Assembly (NCBI GenBank): GCA_963576565.1
Contig: OY755044.1
Span: 53,353,783-53,417,782, forward strand
Direction: 5' to 3'
Origin: Aspidapion aeneum
Taxonomy: Eukaryota > Arthropoda > Insecta > Coleoptera > Brentidae
DNA length: 64,000 nucleotides
Shown here: one piece after another, positions 22,714 to 33,612 of the stretch
How the letters are laid out: every line of letters begins with the position of its first letter
How positions within the stretch are numbered: position 1 is the first letter of the stretch
Notes under the pieces: generated by a model
What the model saw: only the letters and a program-made list of their open reading frames with translations
What the model was told of the DNA's origin: nothing
Databases searched by the model: none
Made by a program: the position numbers and the translations under genes

Positions 22714-25700
22714 GGGGGGCAATTCTTCAAAATTTGAAATAATTTGAAATAATCTGACGAAATTTGAAACAACAGAATTTAGATGTAAATCTTGACAACA
22801 CTGCAATTTCAGCTTTGTGTAAAACGTCTTACACCACACGGTAATGGGCCAACTTAGGAAATTATGAAAACCCCAAAAATTTAAAATATGCGGGAAAATT
22901 TAATCTAAAACCTACCTTGAAACTCGGCTACTGATAATCCACAAGTTCTTGATAAATTGTATTTTTCCGAGCACCTCATCATACAACGGTTTTTCTATGT
23001 GGCAAATTTGACAACTGTCAGTCAAAGATCACCAAGGGGACTGTCAGTTACGAAATACTATGTTGCCAATTCATTGTTTCCAAGTGAAACCAATAAAGGT
23101 ACCGTTCACAAGTTGGATTCACTTTTTAAATATGTTGTTAAAATATTTTTACGAAAAACTCTTACAACGTAACGTGCAAGGTGGTACCTAAGGGGGGATC
23201 AATCTCCCCCCGATATTTTTAGGAATAAAAAGTAATCAAACATTTAGTAGTGATAATAATAGTAGAGATATGGATAATTCGCATTTTTTACGGCGGAATT
23301 GATTCTGATTTTTGAGATTTTTGCTTATAATAGCTGAAAACATGCTCAAACTAAAGTTTGGTTAAGTATTTTGTTTTCTAAAAAATTTAAATCTTAAAGG
23401 TATTTTTTTATACCTAAATGCATGGAGAGTGGAAAAAAAAATTTGTTTTCTAAATCTCATAATTTTATTCATAAACATTTGTGTGTTTTAAATAATATTA
23501 CTTGACTTGACTGCAAAATCAATCCAAGATTTGAGCAGCTGCTAAAAAATTGTTTTTCTTTGTCGTGTTTTTGAACTTGATTTTAAAATAAATTTGAATG
23601 AAAAAGGATGCTTGGCTGACTTATTTTTTAGCCACTCATTGGTAGGAAGGCTATTGGGGACCGTCAAAAAAAACCTTTTTATTTTTCCTCAAAATAAGTT
23701 TGGGCCAAAAAAATCAAAATGGCTGTCTGTCTTTATTCATAGTTCTTTTAAAAATAAAACCAAATAATTTAAATAATTAGGCACTTTGTCTGCAAGTTTA
23801 ATGAAAATTTTTACTTGGTTTTATTTTCATAAGTTTAAGAAAAATCAAATTCAATTTTTTTTTACTCTTATTATATTTGTTATAATCAAAACCTTAAAAA
23901 CTATTTTATTTTTAGCTTTTTAACTATTTATTCAATTTCAATATATTTTAATTATAGTATCTAAGGTTTTAAACCCGTTATATTTTGTTTGTGTATTTTA
24001 TTCCGGGATTAACATTAATATTGATAAAGGTACACAATTGACAGGGTGCAAAATTTTTTGCCGACTTTTTTGGACGATAGCTTTTCTAAAAGGTTCGATG
24101 TCATCACATTTCGTGCATTTCCTAATACAAAAAGCAAATTTTGCATTTTTTTTTATTAAACCAAACCTCACCTTTGTCGATTGATGGCAAACTTATCCTA
24201 ACCTGTTAATTCAACTCTGGTTAATTGATCGAAAACGTGACCTAACCGGTCCATTGGACACTTTTTTTTTGGTGGAAAAGGGGCGTGTATGGACAGGTAA
24301 TGATAAGTTTGCGATCAATTGAAGGGGCGACGGACGAAACATCGAAACACAAAATGTCGAAAGTACAAAATGTCGAAGAAACAAAAATACTAATAGTTGA
24401 AAAATTTAAAAGACAGAAAATAAAACCTAACCAGATCGGGTTAGATTGGTATACGAAATAAAAAAAAAGCAAACCTAATCCGGTTGGGTAATTATAATTG
24501 CAAAAAAACTAATTTGACCAGATCAGGTTAGTTTGTTTTGTATAATAACCTAACCAGGTCAGGTTTAAAATCTAACCTGACCTGGTTAGGTGAAAATTAT
24601 AAAAAAAAACTAACCGTTTCTAGTTACTTAATTACACTGAATCTAACTTGCCCAGATCGTAATATGTTATTAGGTTTTATTTCGCATTTCGATATATTTT
24701 TTTGACATTTTGTAATTTCGATATTTTGTAATTTCGACATTTTGTAATTCCACATTCTAAAGAAAAAGTGAGGTTGGGTTGGTGCATAGAGAATTTGTCT
24801 CTGGGTTGGTGGCAGGGTCGAATGAAACGTGCCATAAATTGTGGTAAAATAGCCTGCAAGAGAAGGTTTGTTTGGGAAAGGGATCCGTTCACAAATTAAG
24901 TGAAAGAGACAAGTTAGTTTCTTCTTGTATATAAATATAGGTACTTACCTAACCTGACCTGGTCAGGTTAGTTTCTATTAATATATCTAATAACCCAAGC
25001 TTTCGACATTCTGGACTTTCAACATTTTGTAATTCTTCTTCATTCGCACACACAGTTTCCAATAGAATCTACATTTATTTTTATTTTAATATTTATTTTT
25101 ATCCTTATAAACCCAACAGTAACGTCTTTTAGACGAAAATTGTTCGTAGCACCCCTGTAATCTTCCGCCGGCGGCGACTGTAGCAAGTATTTCTGATTAC
25201 CCTATCCAAAACCTCATGGGCCGTCACTGAATAACAGCAGTTTCTATATGGGAGGACCCCCCAGAATAAAAAACTATATACGTGCCTAGCTTTGATAAGA
25301 AAAGTAAAAATATAATCACCACTTCAATAATTTGACCAGTATCCCACTTAGTCAGATTTTTCTGGCAGATTTTAAAGAAATAATTTGACATTCCCTTAAA
25401 AATCCGTTTAAATATAACGGTGGCAACAGCGTAGAGCTAATTTTGTAGCGACCCTTCCACGACATGCAGTTAGTCCCTCTTTGTTAATTTTACCGTGAAA
25501 AACAAAGAAAGAAAGTAAACTTAGCTGACCTCATAAAGAAAACGAATAGGACTCATAAATTTGAAAGAAATGTGACGAAATCTGACATTTCAGTTTGTGT
25601 GGTTAATGGTTATCTGCTTTGAATTTATTTACAATTTTTAAATTAAAAATTTTTAATAAATTAGGCGTTTTTAATTAAAAAAATATATTATATCGTGAAG

Positions 25701-25845
25701 CTACATCTATCAAAAAGTGGGAAATGGCCTTTTAGGTAAGTTTTTAAGTTTAAAATTGCCTTTTAAACGAGAAATCTTAAGCGCCAGATTATGTCACATT
25801 TTTTCAAATTTCGTCAAATTTTTTGAAATGTAAAGAATTGACCCC
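22714..25845. mobile_element. 3.1-kb non-autonomous transposon with GGGG...CCCC ends and AT duplication
   Basis: The left end GGGG..CAATTCTT (22714 on) and the reverse complement of the right end, GGGGTCAATTCTT (to 25845), form inverted termini. Both are followed by CAAATTTGACGAAATTTGAAA-like sequence within about 55 bp. The opposite palindrome arm shows the empty-site sequence. Comparing it with the flanks gives a 2-bp AT duplication. The AT duplication fits ISL2EU-type transposons, but no transposase is seen, so the superfamily is a guess. Its interior is AT-rich, with a block of CCTGACCTGG-type repeats. Confidence 0.75.
24170..25010. repeat. Degenerate AACCTGACCTGGTTAGGTT repeat
   Basis: Variants of AACCTAACCAGATCGGGTTAG, AACCTGACCTGGTTAGGT and its reverse complement recur about eight times, mixed with ATTTTGTAATTTCGACATT units near 24350 and 24700-24760. 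Each 19-21 bp variant is itself nearly palindromic. Confidence 0.6.
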
Positions 25846-26696
25846 ATTGCACGGCAATACTAGTATTGTCAAACAAGAACAAAAAAATAACTTTTTTATC
25901 TGAACTTCGGCCGCCATCTTAAAATGTTAAATGTCAAATTGTAAATTTTTACAAATTTTTACAAAACTTGGCTTACTATTGATGAAATCCAAAATTTTTT
26001 TTTGTAAAAATTTCATTTGGTCTACAGGTTATAAAGGCCTCTTTTATTTTTGACGTATTAAGCGCCATCTTTGTGTCCGCTTGAATATGAGGTATCAAAA
26101 ATAAATATCGCGCAAAAATTAAAGAAAATATCGAAGAAAAACGATTTTTTTTAAATATAGCCGCCATTTTGTTTTAAAGTGACAGGTGTGTAATTTTTTT
26201 TTTACATTTTTGAATTAAGTAGGTCCCACTTAGAGTAAATTTATCAAAATTAATTAAATTTGTCTTAGAACAGGGAATGCATTTTTTTTCTTAACTTTGG
26301 CAGCCACCATCTTGGATTCGGATGCCGGAAATCAGGGGATCCTCGATTGAAAATTTAGCTTTTGATGTTAGCTACTACCATGCCAAATATAAAAAATATA
26401 CCCTTTTTGCAGCTTTTTATTAAAATACCTTACAAATTTACTCTACTATTAAGGAATCCTAAATAAATAAAAGAGAATATGGGCCGGACTGGGAACTGTT
26501 TAGCGCCTTGCGTTACACTCAATATTTTTTTAATGTGTTTTTTCTTGAAAATGCGTTACGAGGGGGGAAAGGGGGGGGGGGTCAAAAATCCTGAATTTTT
26601 GCGTTACGCAATTTAAGGACGTTTCCTTATAGTATATAGTCAAGTAAAATAAAACGTTTAATAAAAGTTGCTGCTTAATCCCATTTGCTTTAATAA

Positions 26697-27060
26697 TTTT
26701 CTTAATGTGAAAGGGGATTTATATGTATACGAAATTTGCTTTTGATGTTATGTTTAATTTCTTTTAATAATTTCTCAATAGTAGGGATCTTATTGTCTGA
26801 CTCCTCTACTATCTCTTGTCTTTCGTGTTTTGGCGTATCCTCTTGTTATTATTCTAGATATGGTTCTGTAGCCCCTGTAATATGTGTAATACGTTCGTAT
26901 ATTCTGGAACGATTTCCGTAATTTTCTATTGAGAGTAGCGTATACATATCAAGAATAATATCTTGAGTTTTCCTCGTACAATGTGCTTTTAAAAGTTTTG
27001 CCTTGCCCTTTGGACACTTTTTTGAGGGTTAAGGTTTGGTTCCTGTAAGACCGCAGACTT
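26697..27060 (-). pseudogene. Possible transposase N-terminal remnant (helix-turn-helix-like)
   Basis: Read on the minus strand, two coding-like stretches appear in different frames. The first has a lysine-rich lead (KKCPKGKAKLLKAH) followed by TRKTQDIILDMYTLL and RSRIYERITHITGATEP, spacing that resembles the N-terminal helix-turn-helix of IS630/Tc1-type transposases. The second (EDTPKHERQEIVEESDNK) follows after a shift and ends near 26700. Frame breaks and lack of a DDE part make it a fragment at best. The identification rests on pattern only. Confidence 0.35.
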
Positions 27061-28329
27061 TAATGGTACCACCGCTTTTTCTCTTCCTTGGCTCTCAAAT
27101 GGTATCAAAAATTTGTTTGTGGTGTTTCAAATGGCCGCCAAAACGCCATTATTAATATCACTTATTAGGTCCTCACTTATAAAAACATACTAAAATGTAC
27201 AGGTTTATAATTGTTATTATTCACAATAATAATGAAAATGTCAGAATAATAATAATAGTATAAGAGCCCAGTAGGATTTTGGGCTTGAATTGCAAACCGA
27301 TAGTCATATATTTTAAGCGATTCGTCATAAGACCATGTCCCAAAAAAAATGGAGATACCTGCGAAAATCCTGCATAAACAACCCGCCATCTTTATTTAAA
27401 GATGGCGAAAAGGAGTTTGAATCAAATGTACGTAACTTTTTTATTATGACATCGATTTTACTCAAACAAACTATGATTAGCTTCTACTATAATGGTCTCT
27501 CCAAATCACTATCAGTACTATATTTTTTATTTGTCTCTATACTATAAATTCTGTAACTTCCTCAAATATGCTGTTTTTTTTTTAGGTTTGTTGATTTTTT
27601 AAAGAAAACATAAAAAATAAAAAATATGCAGATTGTTAAGATGTATTCATTGTGGGTCTAATACTTGCTGTAGATTAAGCGGTTCTCGAGTTACACTTAA
27701 AAAACCACTAAATTGGCCTATACCTACCTACCCTCAGGTACAAAATTTTCATATTTTCAGTCATGAAACTTACTAAAAAACTGTACAGATCGAAAAAGGA
27801 TGTCAAACTTAATAAGAAACGGCTATTAGTTTCAAACCGAAACTGATACTGAGGTAGATATGGCGGCTTCAACATGGCCGAAGCGTAATTTACAATTTTA
27901 TTTTTGAGGGTAATTTTTTTATGTAAAACGAACTCCTACGGGGTCAAGGTGTACCCCCGCTAAAAGGCAATTAAATTATCTTCAAAAAAGGATAGTACAC
28001 TTTTTGTCGTAAAGTTAATAGTTTTCCTGAAAAAAACAAAAAATGTGCGTTCCTTAGAATTACGACAATGGCATGGGTGGTCCATTAAGGGAAAAAACAA
28101 TTTATGCACAGATAAGCGAATCCCCAGTTACATATTTAAACTCAGCGTCAAAATTCTTACAAAAAAATATATTTGATACTTTTCTGTTAAATTGACAGGT
28201 GGTCACGTGATTTTGGCAACTTCTTATCGGTTTGAGCAAGAGACTTGGTTCTTTCTTTGATTTGTAGACAAAAATGTCCAATCAAAATTAATCACCACTG
28301 GCATGTTTTTAAATATGTAAAAATATATA

Positions 28330-29695
28330 CAGGGTGTCCCAAAAATCTGGGTCCACCCAAATATCTGCTGAATTATTGCAGATAACTGAACCATATTTGG
28401 TAGTGATCGATGACATCGAGAGATTTATTTTATGCATACATTAACATAAAAGTTTAAAAAATACATTAAGAAAAATGTTATATTTATATTTTAGCTATTT
28501 ATTCGATTTTTATTTTCTAAAAAACACCCTGTATTTCGAAAACGGAGCAATTTCGGACTAAAGTAGGTGGCTTTTAATTGTACTGAGCTTTCATAGACAC
28601 ATATTTCCTTGCTTTTCCATGTTTTTCCCGGGTATGCTGTAATTCACCAGAGGCAAACAACCAAAACCTTAAACTACATGGCAATACTAACAAAAAAATA
28701 ATGTGTCAAAAATTCCCACGTATGGGGTATGGCGGGTATATCTATAGTCAAAAATTTGTAAAAATGGTAAAATAATAAGTTTGAAAGTCGATAGATTTTG
28801 ACACGTTTTTTATCATAGGCAAGGGACAGTTGGCGTACATCGTTTTTCAAAGACCTTTCAAACAAGATATCTCTCAATAGGGTTTTTGTTTAAAACAACA
28901 AACTTTGTTTTGACAGTCCATAGATTTTGACAGATTTGATTGTGTAGACAATTAACGGCTATATAAAAATACTCTGCCAATATATGGACACCTAAGCTCA
29001 CACTAGGTTCTATAGATGTACTCAATTACCTATCGTTTGATACCACAAAAGCCATGTTTTAAGTTAAACTCTAATTTTTAAAATCTACCCCCACCCTTTG
29101 TTAAAAAAACTAAAATATGTTTTGTTTAACTCCAGACCCAATTACCTTTCGTTTGATATCACACACGCCATATTTTCACTTAATCTCTAATTTTTTAAAT
29201 CTACCCCCACCCTTTTTTTTAACTAAAATTAATTTTGTTTAACTCCAGACTCAATTACCTTTCGTTTGAATCACACACGCCATATTTTCACATAAACTCT
29301 AATTTACACAACCCCCACCCTCTTATTTGGCTTGTGCTGGGTGGATGTTGTTCATTTTTAAATGGGACCATCTCGACGCAAGATTCAGCCGCGGTACCAA
29401 ATTTCATTAAAATCGGACAAGCGGTTTTTGAGTTATGTATATTTTTTTTGTGTTCACACGAGCGCGAGTATACTGTATTAAATTTTCAAATACCTTTAAA
29501 ACGAGGTATCAATCAATAAAGATTTATAATTAAAATTTGTTGTTGAGCGCCCCTATGTCGCCCACTAATGCAGGGGCAGCACAACCGCCTCTTCTTAAAA
29601 TAGATCTCTTGATGTTAGCGATTACTGCCAAATATGGTTCAGTTATCTTCAATAGTTCAGAAGATATTTGAGTGGACTCAGAGTTTTGGGAAACC

Positions 29696-29698
<3 letters not shown>
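28330..29698. mobile_element. TA-CAGGGTGTCCC element with ~100-bp inverted ends
   Basis: Left end CAGGGTGTCCCAAAAATCTG after TA, and right end reverse complement CAGGGTTTCCCAAAACTCTG followed by TA. Both arms share GATAACTGAACCATATTTGG. The interior differs between halves and includes a threefold tandem repeat. It lies in the loop of the 27256-31639 palindrome. No transposase is seen. Confidence 0.8.
29018..29325. repeat. ~115-bp tandem repeat, 3 copies
   Basis: Each unit contains CTCAATTACCTTTCGTTTGA, CACACACGCCATATTTTCAC and ends in CTACCCCCACCCT. The first unit is the most diverged. The repeat is internal to the element at 28330-29698. Confidence 0.85.

Positions 29699-29768
<70 letters not shown>
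29699..29768. repeat. (TA)n microsatellite at the edge of a TA-inserting element
   Basis: Seventy bp of alternating T and A start exactly at the TA duplication that closes the element 28330-29698, followed by (GT)n. The Ile-Tyr frames on both strands here are artefacts. Confidence 0.97.
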
Positions 29769-29779
<11 letters not shown>

Positions 29780-30207
29780 TTGCCTCTCTGAGTGGGTACA
29801 TGAAAAAAAAAACCTTTTAAAATGATGTAACTCGTAAACGAAATGATCGATGGCTGTTTCGTGTTATCCATTTCAGGGAAAATACTACGAATTGACTTTT
29901 TTAGGTGAAATAAAGCAAATATTTACCTGTAGATAAGCAGGTACTAAAACTAAAAGAAAAGTTTAGGCCTATTAAATATAGTATGTATTCCAGATACATT
30001 TACCTACTTATTTTATTGAGATTTATGTAAGAAATACAACTTTGGATAAATGTAAAAAAAGCAAAAACTAAAAATTGTTTTATTATTATGTATTTATTTA
30101 CTGTTCGACATTACAAAAACCCCTGTAAATATTTTTAACTCCTATAGAGCATCTGTAGCATTTTAACCCAAATTGTATTTCTGACACAGTTTTCGAAATC
30201 GAACTTT

Positions 30208-30226
30208 ATCTGGGACACCCTGTATA
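30208..30226. other. Solo right end of a TA-CAGGGTGT element
   Basis: TGGGACACCCTGTATA matches the right terminus of the family, but no matching left end of the same subtype was found nearby. It marks a truncated or fused copy. Confidence 0.5.
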
Positions 30227-32239
30227 TTATTTCGGTGTTAAAAATTCATGGATAACGAAGTTAGAAATAGTGCCAATTGAAATGGAGATGAAAAGTGACA
30301 ATCAGGGATAAAAAGTGGCAGATCGGACCTAAAAAAAAGTACGAAAAGTAGCGTATAAAGCATTTTTTTCTTGGCGAATTGTAGAGGGTGACACCTGTTT
30401 TAAATAAAAGTTTCACTTCAGAAATACTACCGCAAGAACAAAGGGAAATATACCAATATCAACATTTTTATCAGAAAATATCAAAAAATTAATTTGGAAA
30501 AGTATAAAATTTTTTTGCATAATGCAACAGTTAAAATATCGAATTGCGGATTCGACTAGTTATAAAATTTGTTTTGGGCGCCAGGCGGCACCATATTCAA
30601 AATTTTTAAAAATATGTTTTGTCGTCAAAATTGGATAATTTCGTCTACAAATCAAAAAAAGAACCAAGTCTCTAGCTCAAGCCATTAAGAAGATGTCAAA
30701 ATCACGTGACCACCTGTCAATTTACCAGAAAAGTATCAAATATGTTTTTTATAAGATTTTTGACGCTGAGTTTAAAGTAACTGCGGGTTCGCTTATCTGT
30801 GCATAAATTATTTTTTCCCTTAATGGACTCATGCCATTGTCGTACTTCTATGGAACGAAAACATCGAATTATGTATGCCGCATATTTTTTGTTTTTTCCA
30901 GGAAAACTATTAACTTTACGACAAAAAGTGCACTATTATTTTTTAAAGATAATTAAATTGTCTTTAAGCTGAGGTACATTTTAACCCCGTACGGGTTCGC
31001 TTTACATAAAAAAAATTACCCTCAAAAGTTAAATTGTAAATTACGCTTCGGCCATTTTTATGTCGCCATATCTACCTCAGTATCAGTTTCTGTTTGAAAC
31101 TAATATTTGTTTCTTATTTAGCTTGACATCCTTTTTCATTCTGTATAGTTTTTTAGTAACTCATGACTTTGGTGAAAATATGAAAATTTTGTACCTGGGG
31201 GTAGGTATAGGCCAATTTAGTGGTTTTTTGAGTTTAACTCGAGAACCGCTTAATCTACAGCAAATATTAGACCCACCATGAATACATCTTAACAATCTAC
31301 ATGTTTTTTATGTTTTATGTTTTTTTTTTAAACCAGTAGTTTTCTTGAAAAAATCAAAAAAATTGCGTATTTGAGGAACTTACAGGATTTATTGTATAGA
31401 GTCAAATAAAAATAAAGTATTGATCGTGATTTGGAGAGGCCATTATAGTAGAAGCTAATCACAATTTGTTTGAGTAAAATCGATGGCATAATAAAAAAGT
31501 TACGTACATTTGATACAAACTCCTTTTCGCTATCTTTAAAAAAAGATGGCGGGTTGACATGGTCTTATGACGAATCGATTAAATTATATGAGTATCGGTT
31601 TGCAATTCAAGCCCAAAATCCTACTGGGCTCTTAGACTATAATATGAATTCAAATCCGTAATATAAACACTAACCGCTAACAATTTTAAAATGAGTTTGG
31701 CTCTGTATTAAAGCATGCAGATACCTTTCGAATGCCTTTCTTATATATCGAGAACGGATTAGGTACTTATAAACTGGCATAAGGTACGTTCGAAACTTTA
31801 ACTTTAAAGAATGAAGTATACCTAGCCGTACTTAAAACACAGAAATTCTTCCCAAAATTTGAAAATAGATTTTCAATTTTTGCACAGACTCCTGGAAATC
31901 CCAAAATGGTTATTATAATTAGAGTGGCGCGTGTCAGTTTTTTGTGATATTGTTTTTGTGGCTTTTTGAAATGACAGAACTATATATCTATTTTTTTGTT
32001 TCTACAGCACCTAAACCAGGTAAACAGTTGGTACTTAGTTAGTCTATATCCGTTTTGTCTTAAAAATGCTTTCGACATAACAATACAATGCAAAATAGGC
32101 TTCCAAATCATGGAGCTACAGTGTATCCGACAAGTTTAGCAGCAGACCTTTTTTAAACATTATCCATAATATTTATTATGTGTTACTTATGTGGCTCGAA
32201 GATCCTTCTGCCCTCTCTGGTACGATTCTTCATCACCTT

Positions 32240-32990
32240 TTTATCTGGGAGCACGGCAGTGCCCCGCCAAGTTCGAGCGGAAACTGCTGTACCATCTTTT
32301 CTTGAAAAATTTCAGCCCCTATTTGACCCATCTAATACTTTACTTCGGAATGAGCTATGAAATACAAACTTTGCACAGTCGTAGATCTTTATAGAGTTAA
32401 CAACCCTCCAAGTTTCATGGACTTCCATAAGGTAGTAAAGTAGTTACGAAATTTCAAAAACCGTCGAAATTGCCACTCACTCATCTACTCACTCATGTAT
32501 AGATCATCAAAATTCTACTGTACTTCGAGAAATGCTACAAAGCTGAAATTTGGTACACTGATAGAAATTGTAACCAAACAATTATTGGAAAAAATCCTTC
32601 CCCCATACATGTAAAGTTATGTATAAGTAACATTGCCCACTTCCAGGGGCATGACAGAGCTGAGCTTTGGCAGACTGATAGGAAATATGATAAAACTATG
32701 CGAAAAAATTTAAAAACCCCAAAATTTTAATTTGCTTTTCTCCCCTATAAATGTAAAGTTATGTAAAAGTAACATTGTCCACTTCCATATAAAATTATAA
32801 AAGAAAATTAAAAAACCCCAAATTTTAGTTAACTTCCCTTCCCTATAAATGTAAACTTATGTAAAATTAATATTCTCCCCTTCCAGAAACGCTAGAGAAC
32901 TGCGCTTTGGGAGACTGATAGGAAATATGATAAAACTATAGAAAAAAAAATTTAAAACACCAAAATTTTAATTTACTTTCCTCCCCTGAA
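32240..32990. repeat. Left inverted arm paired with 39860-41306
   Basis: TATCTGGGAGCACGGCAGTG, CGCCAAGTTCG, ACCATCTTTTCT, TTTCATGGA.TTCCATAA and GCCACTCACTCA recur in reverse complement at 41060-41306. Past 32520 the arm contains about four units of the ~140-bp tandem repeat described at 39860. The arms enclose 6.9 kb of other elements. The open frames at 32178-32394 are arm sequence. Confidence 0.8.
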
Positions 32991-32998
32991 CTATGATG

Positions 32999-33110
32999 CC
33001 GTTATCAAGTGTAAACTGTTATCCGTTTACACTTGATAACGGTTAGAGATACTTACTAACCGAAACGTTGTTTTTAAAATAAATAAAGACAATGGAAGTC
33101 CGAAATTTTA
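32999..33110 (+). ncRNA. Hairpin plus hammerhead-like motif
   Basis: A perfect 18-bp stem (32999-33016 with 33025-33042, loop of 8 nt) contains TTGATAAC, which is followed by GGTTAG-9 nt-CTAACC and then GAAACGTTG. The order (C/T)TGAT(A/G)A, stem, GAAAC is that of a hammerhead ribozyme core with two changes in the first strand. CGTTG could pair with CAATG downstream before GAAGTC. An AATAAATAAA follows. Penelope-type retroelements often carry such ribozymes, but no Penelope protein adjoins this site. Alternatively it is only the tip of a decayed MITE. Confidence 0.3.
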
Positions 33111-33159
33111 TTTCTAGACTACCTAGTCCTGCACTTTTATGACACTATACGCCACTATA

Positions 33160-33560
33160 CAGGGTGTCCCAAGTTCTTTTGAGAAGTCTCGACCATCACT
33201 TCCTAGTATCCAGTATAAAGAAAAGCGGTTTTTTTTACCTCTGCGTTTTGGGAGGGGGGCTATAACTTTGATGTTTATAAAAATTAAATTTTTTCTCAGG
33301 TATTTTGAGTATAACTATTTAGTTGAATTTCATCTGAACTTTTAATTTTTAGGGTATACTTAGTGATAAAGTGAAATAGCCAGTGCAAAGTTTCCTTTAA
33401 AGAAACGTATCACTCAGTATTTAAATTTTTTAGATATTTTGTTGGGCAGGTTAAGCCCCGGTCCCAAAACGCAGAGTTAAAAAAAACCGCTTTCCTTTTT
33501 ACTGGACACTCGGAAGTAAGGGTTGAGATTTCCCAAAGAAACCGAATTTTGGACACCCTG
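33160..33560. mobile_element. 401-bp TA-CAGGGTGTCCC foldback element inside a hairpin
   Basis: Ends CAGGGTGTCCCA and GGACACCCTG are flanked by TA. The arms share AAGCGGTTTTTTTTA-like sequence and CTGCGTTTTGGGA. Outside the TA the flanks continue as inverted copies of each other (GCACTTTTATGACAC... and ...GTGTCATAAAAGTGC), so it sits in the middle of a shorter hairpin spanning about 33112-33614. Confidence 0.85.
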
Positions 33561-33612
33561 TATAGTGGCGTCGAGTGTCATAAAAGTGCGGAAATAGGTA
33601 CCTAGTCTAATT

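Larger units (their letters stand above)
20763..26448. mobile_element. Large palindromic element (2.55 kb before interruption)
   Basis: TAGTAGAGTAAATTTG at 20763 is mirrored by CAAATTTACTCTACTA ending at 26448. The left arm runs to about 22000. The right arm runs from about 22060 to 22713 and resumes at 25846. Matching phrases in both arms include AAGATGGCGGCCGAAGTTCA, GCTGCAAAAAGGGTATA-like sequence and CGATTTATACTAAAT. The imperfect pairing (mismatches every 5-10 bp in places) shows age. It has no transposase. Confidence 0.8.
27256..31639. mobile_element. 4.4-kb palindromic element with ~1.04-kb arms
   Basis: Left arm 27256 to about 28300 and right arm about 30600-31639 are inverted copies. 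Shared phrases include GAGCCCAGTAGGATTTTGGGC, CGGTTCTCGAG, GTCACGTGATTTTGG and TTTACGACAAAAAGTG. The ends TAGTATAAGAGCCC and GGGCTCTTAGACTA face inwards in AT-rich flanks, so the target duplication is ambiguous. The loop of about 2.3 kb holds another short element at 28330-29698. The frames at 27335-27547 and 31060-31281 lie in these arms and do not look coding. Confidence 0.8.
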
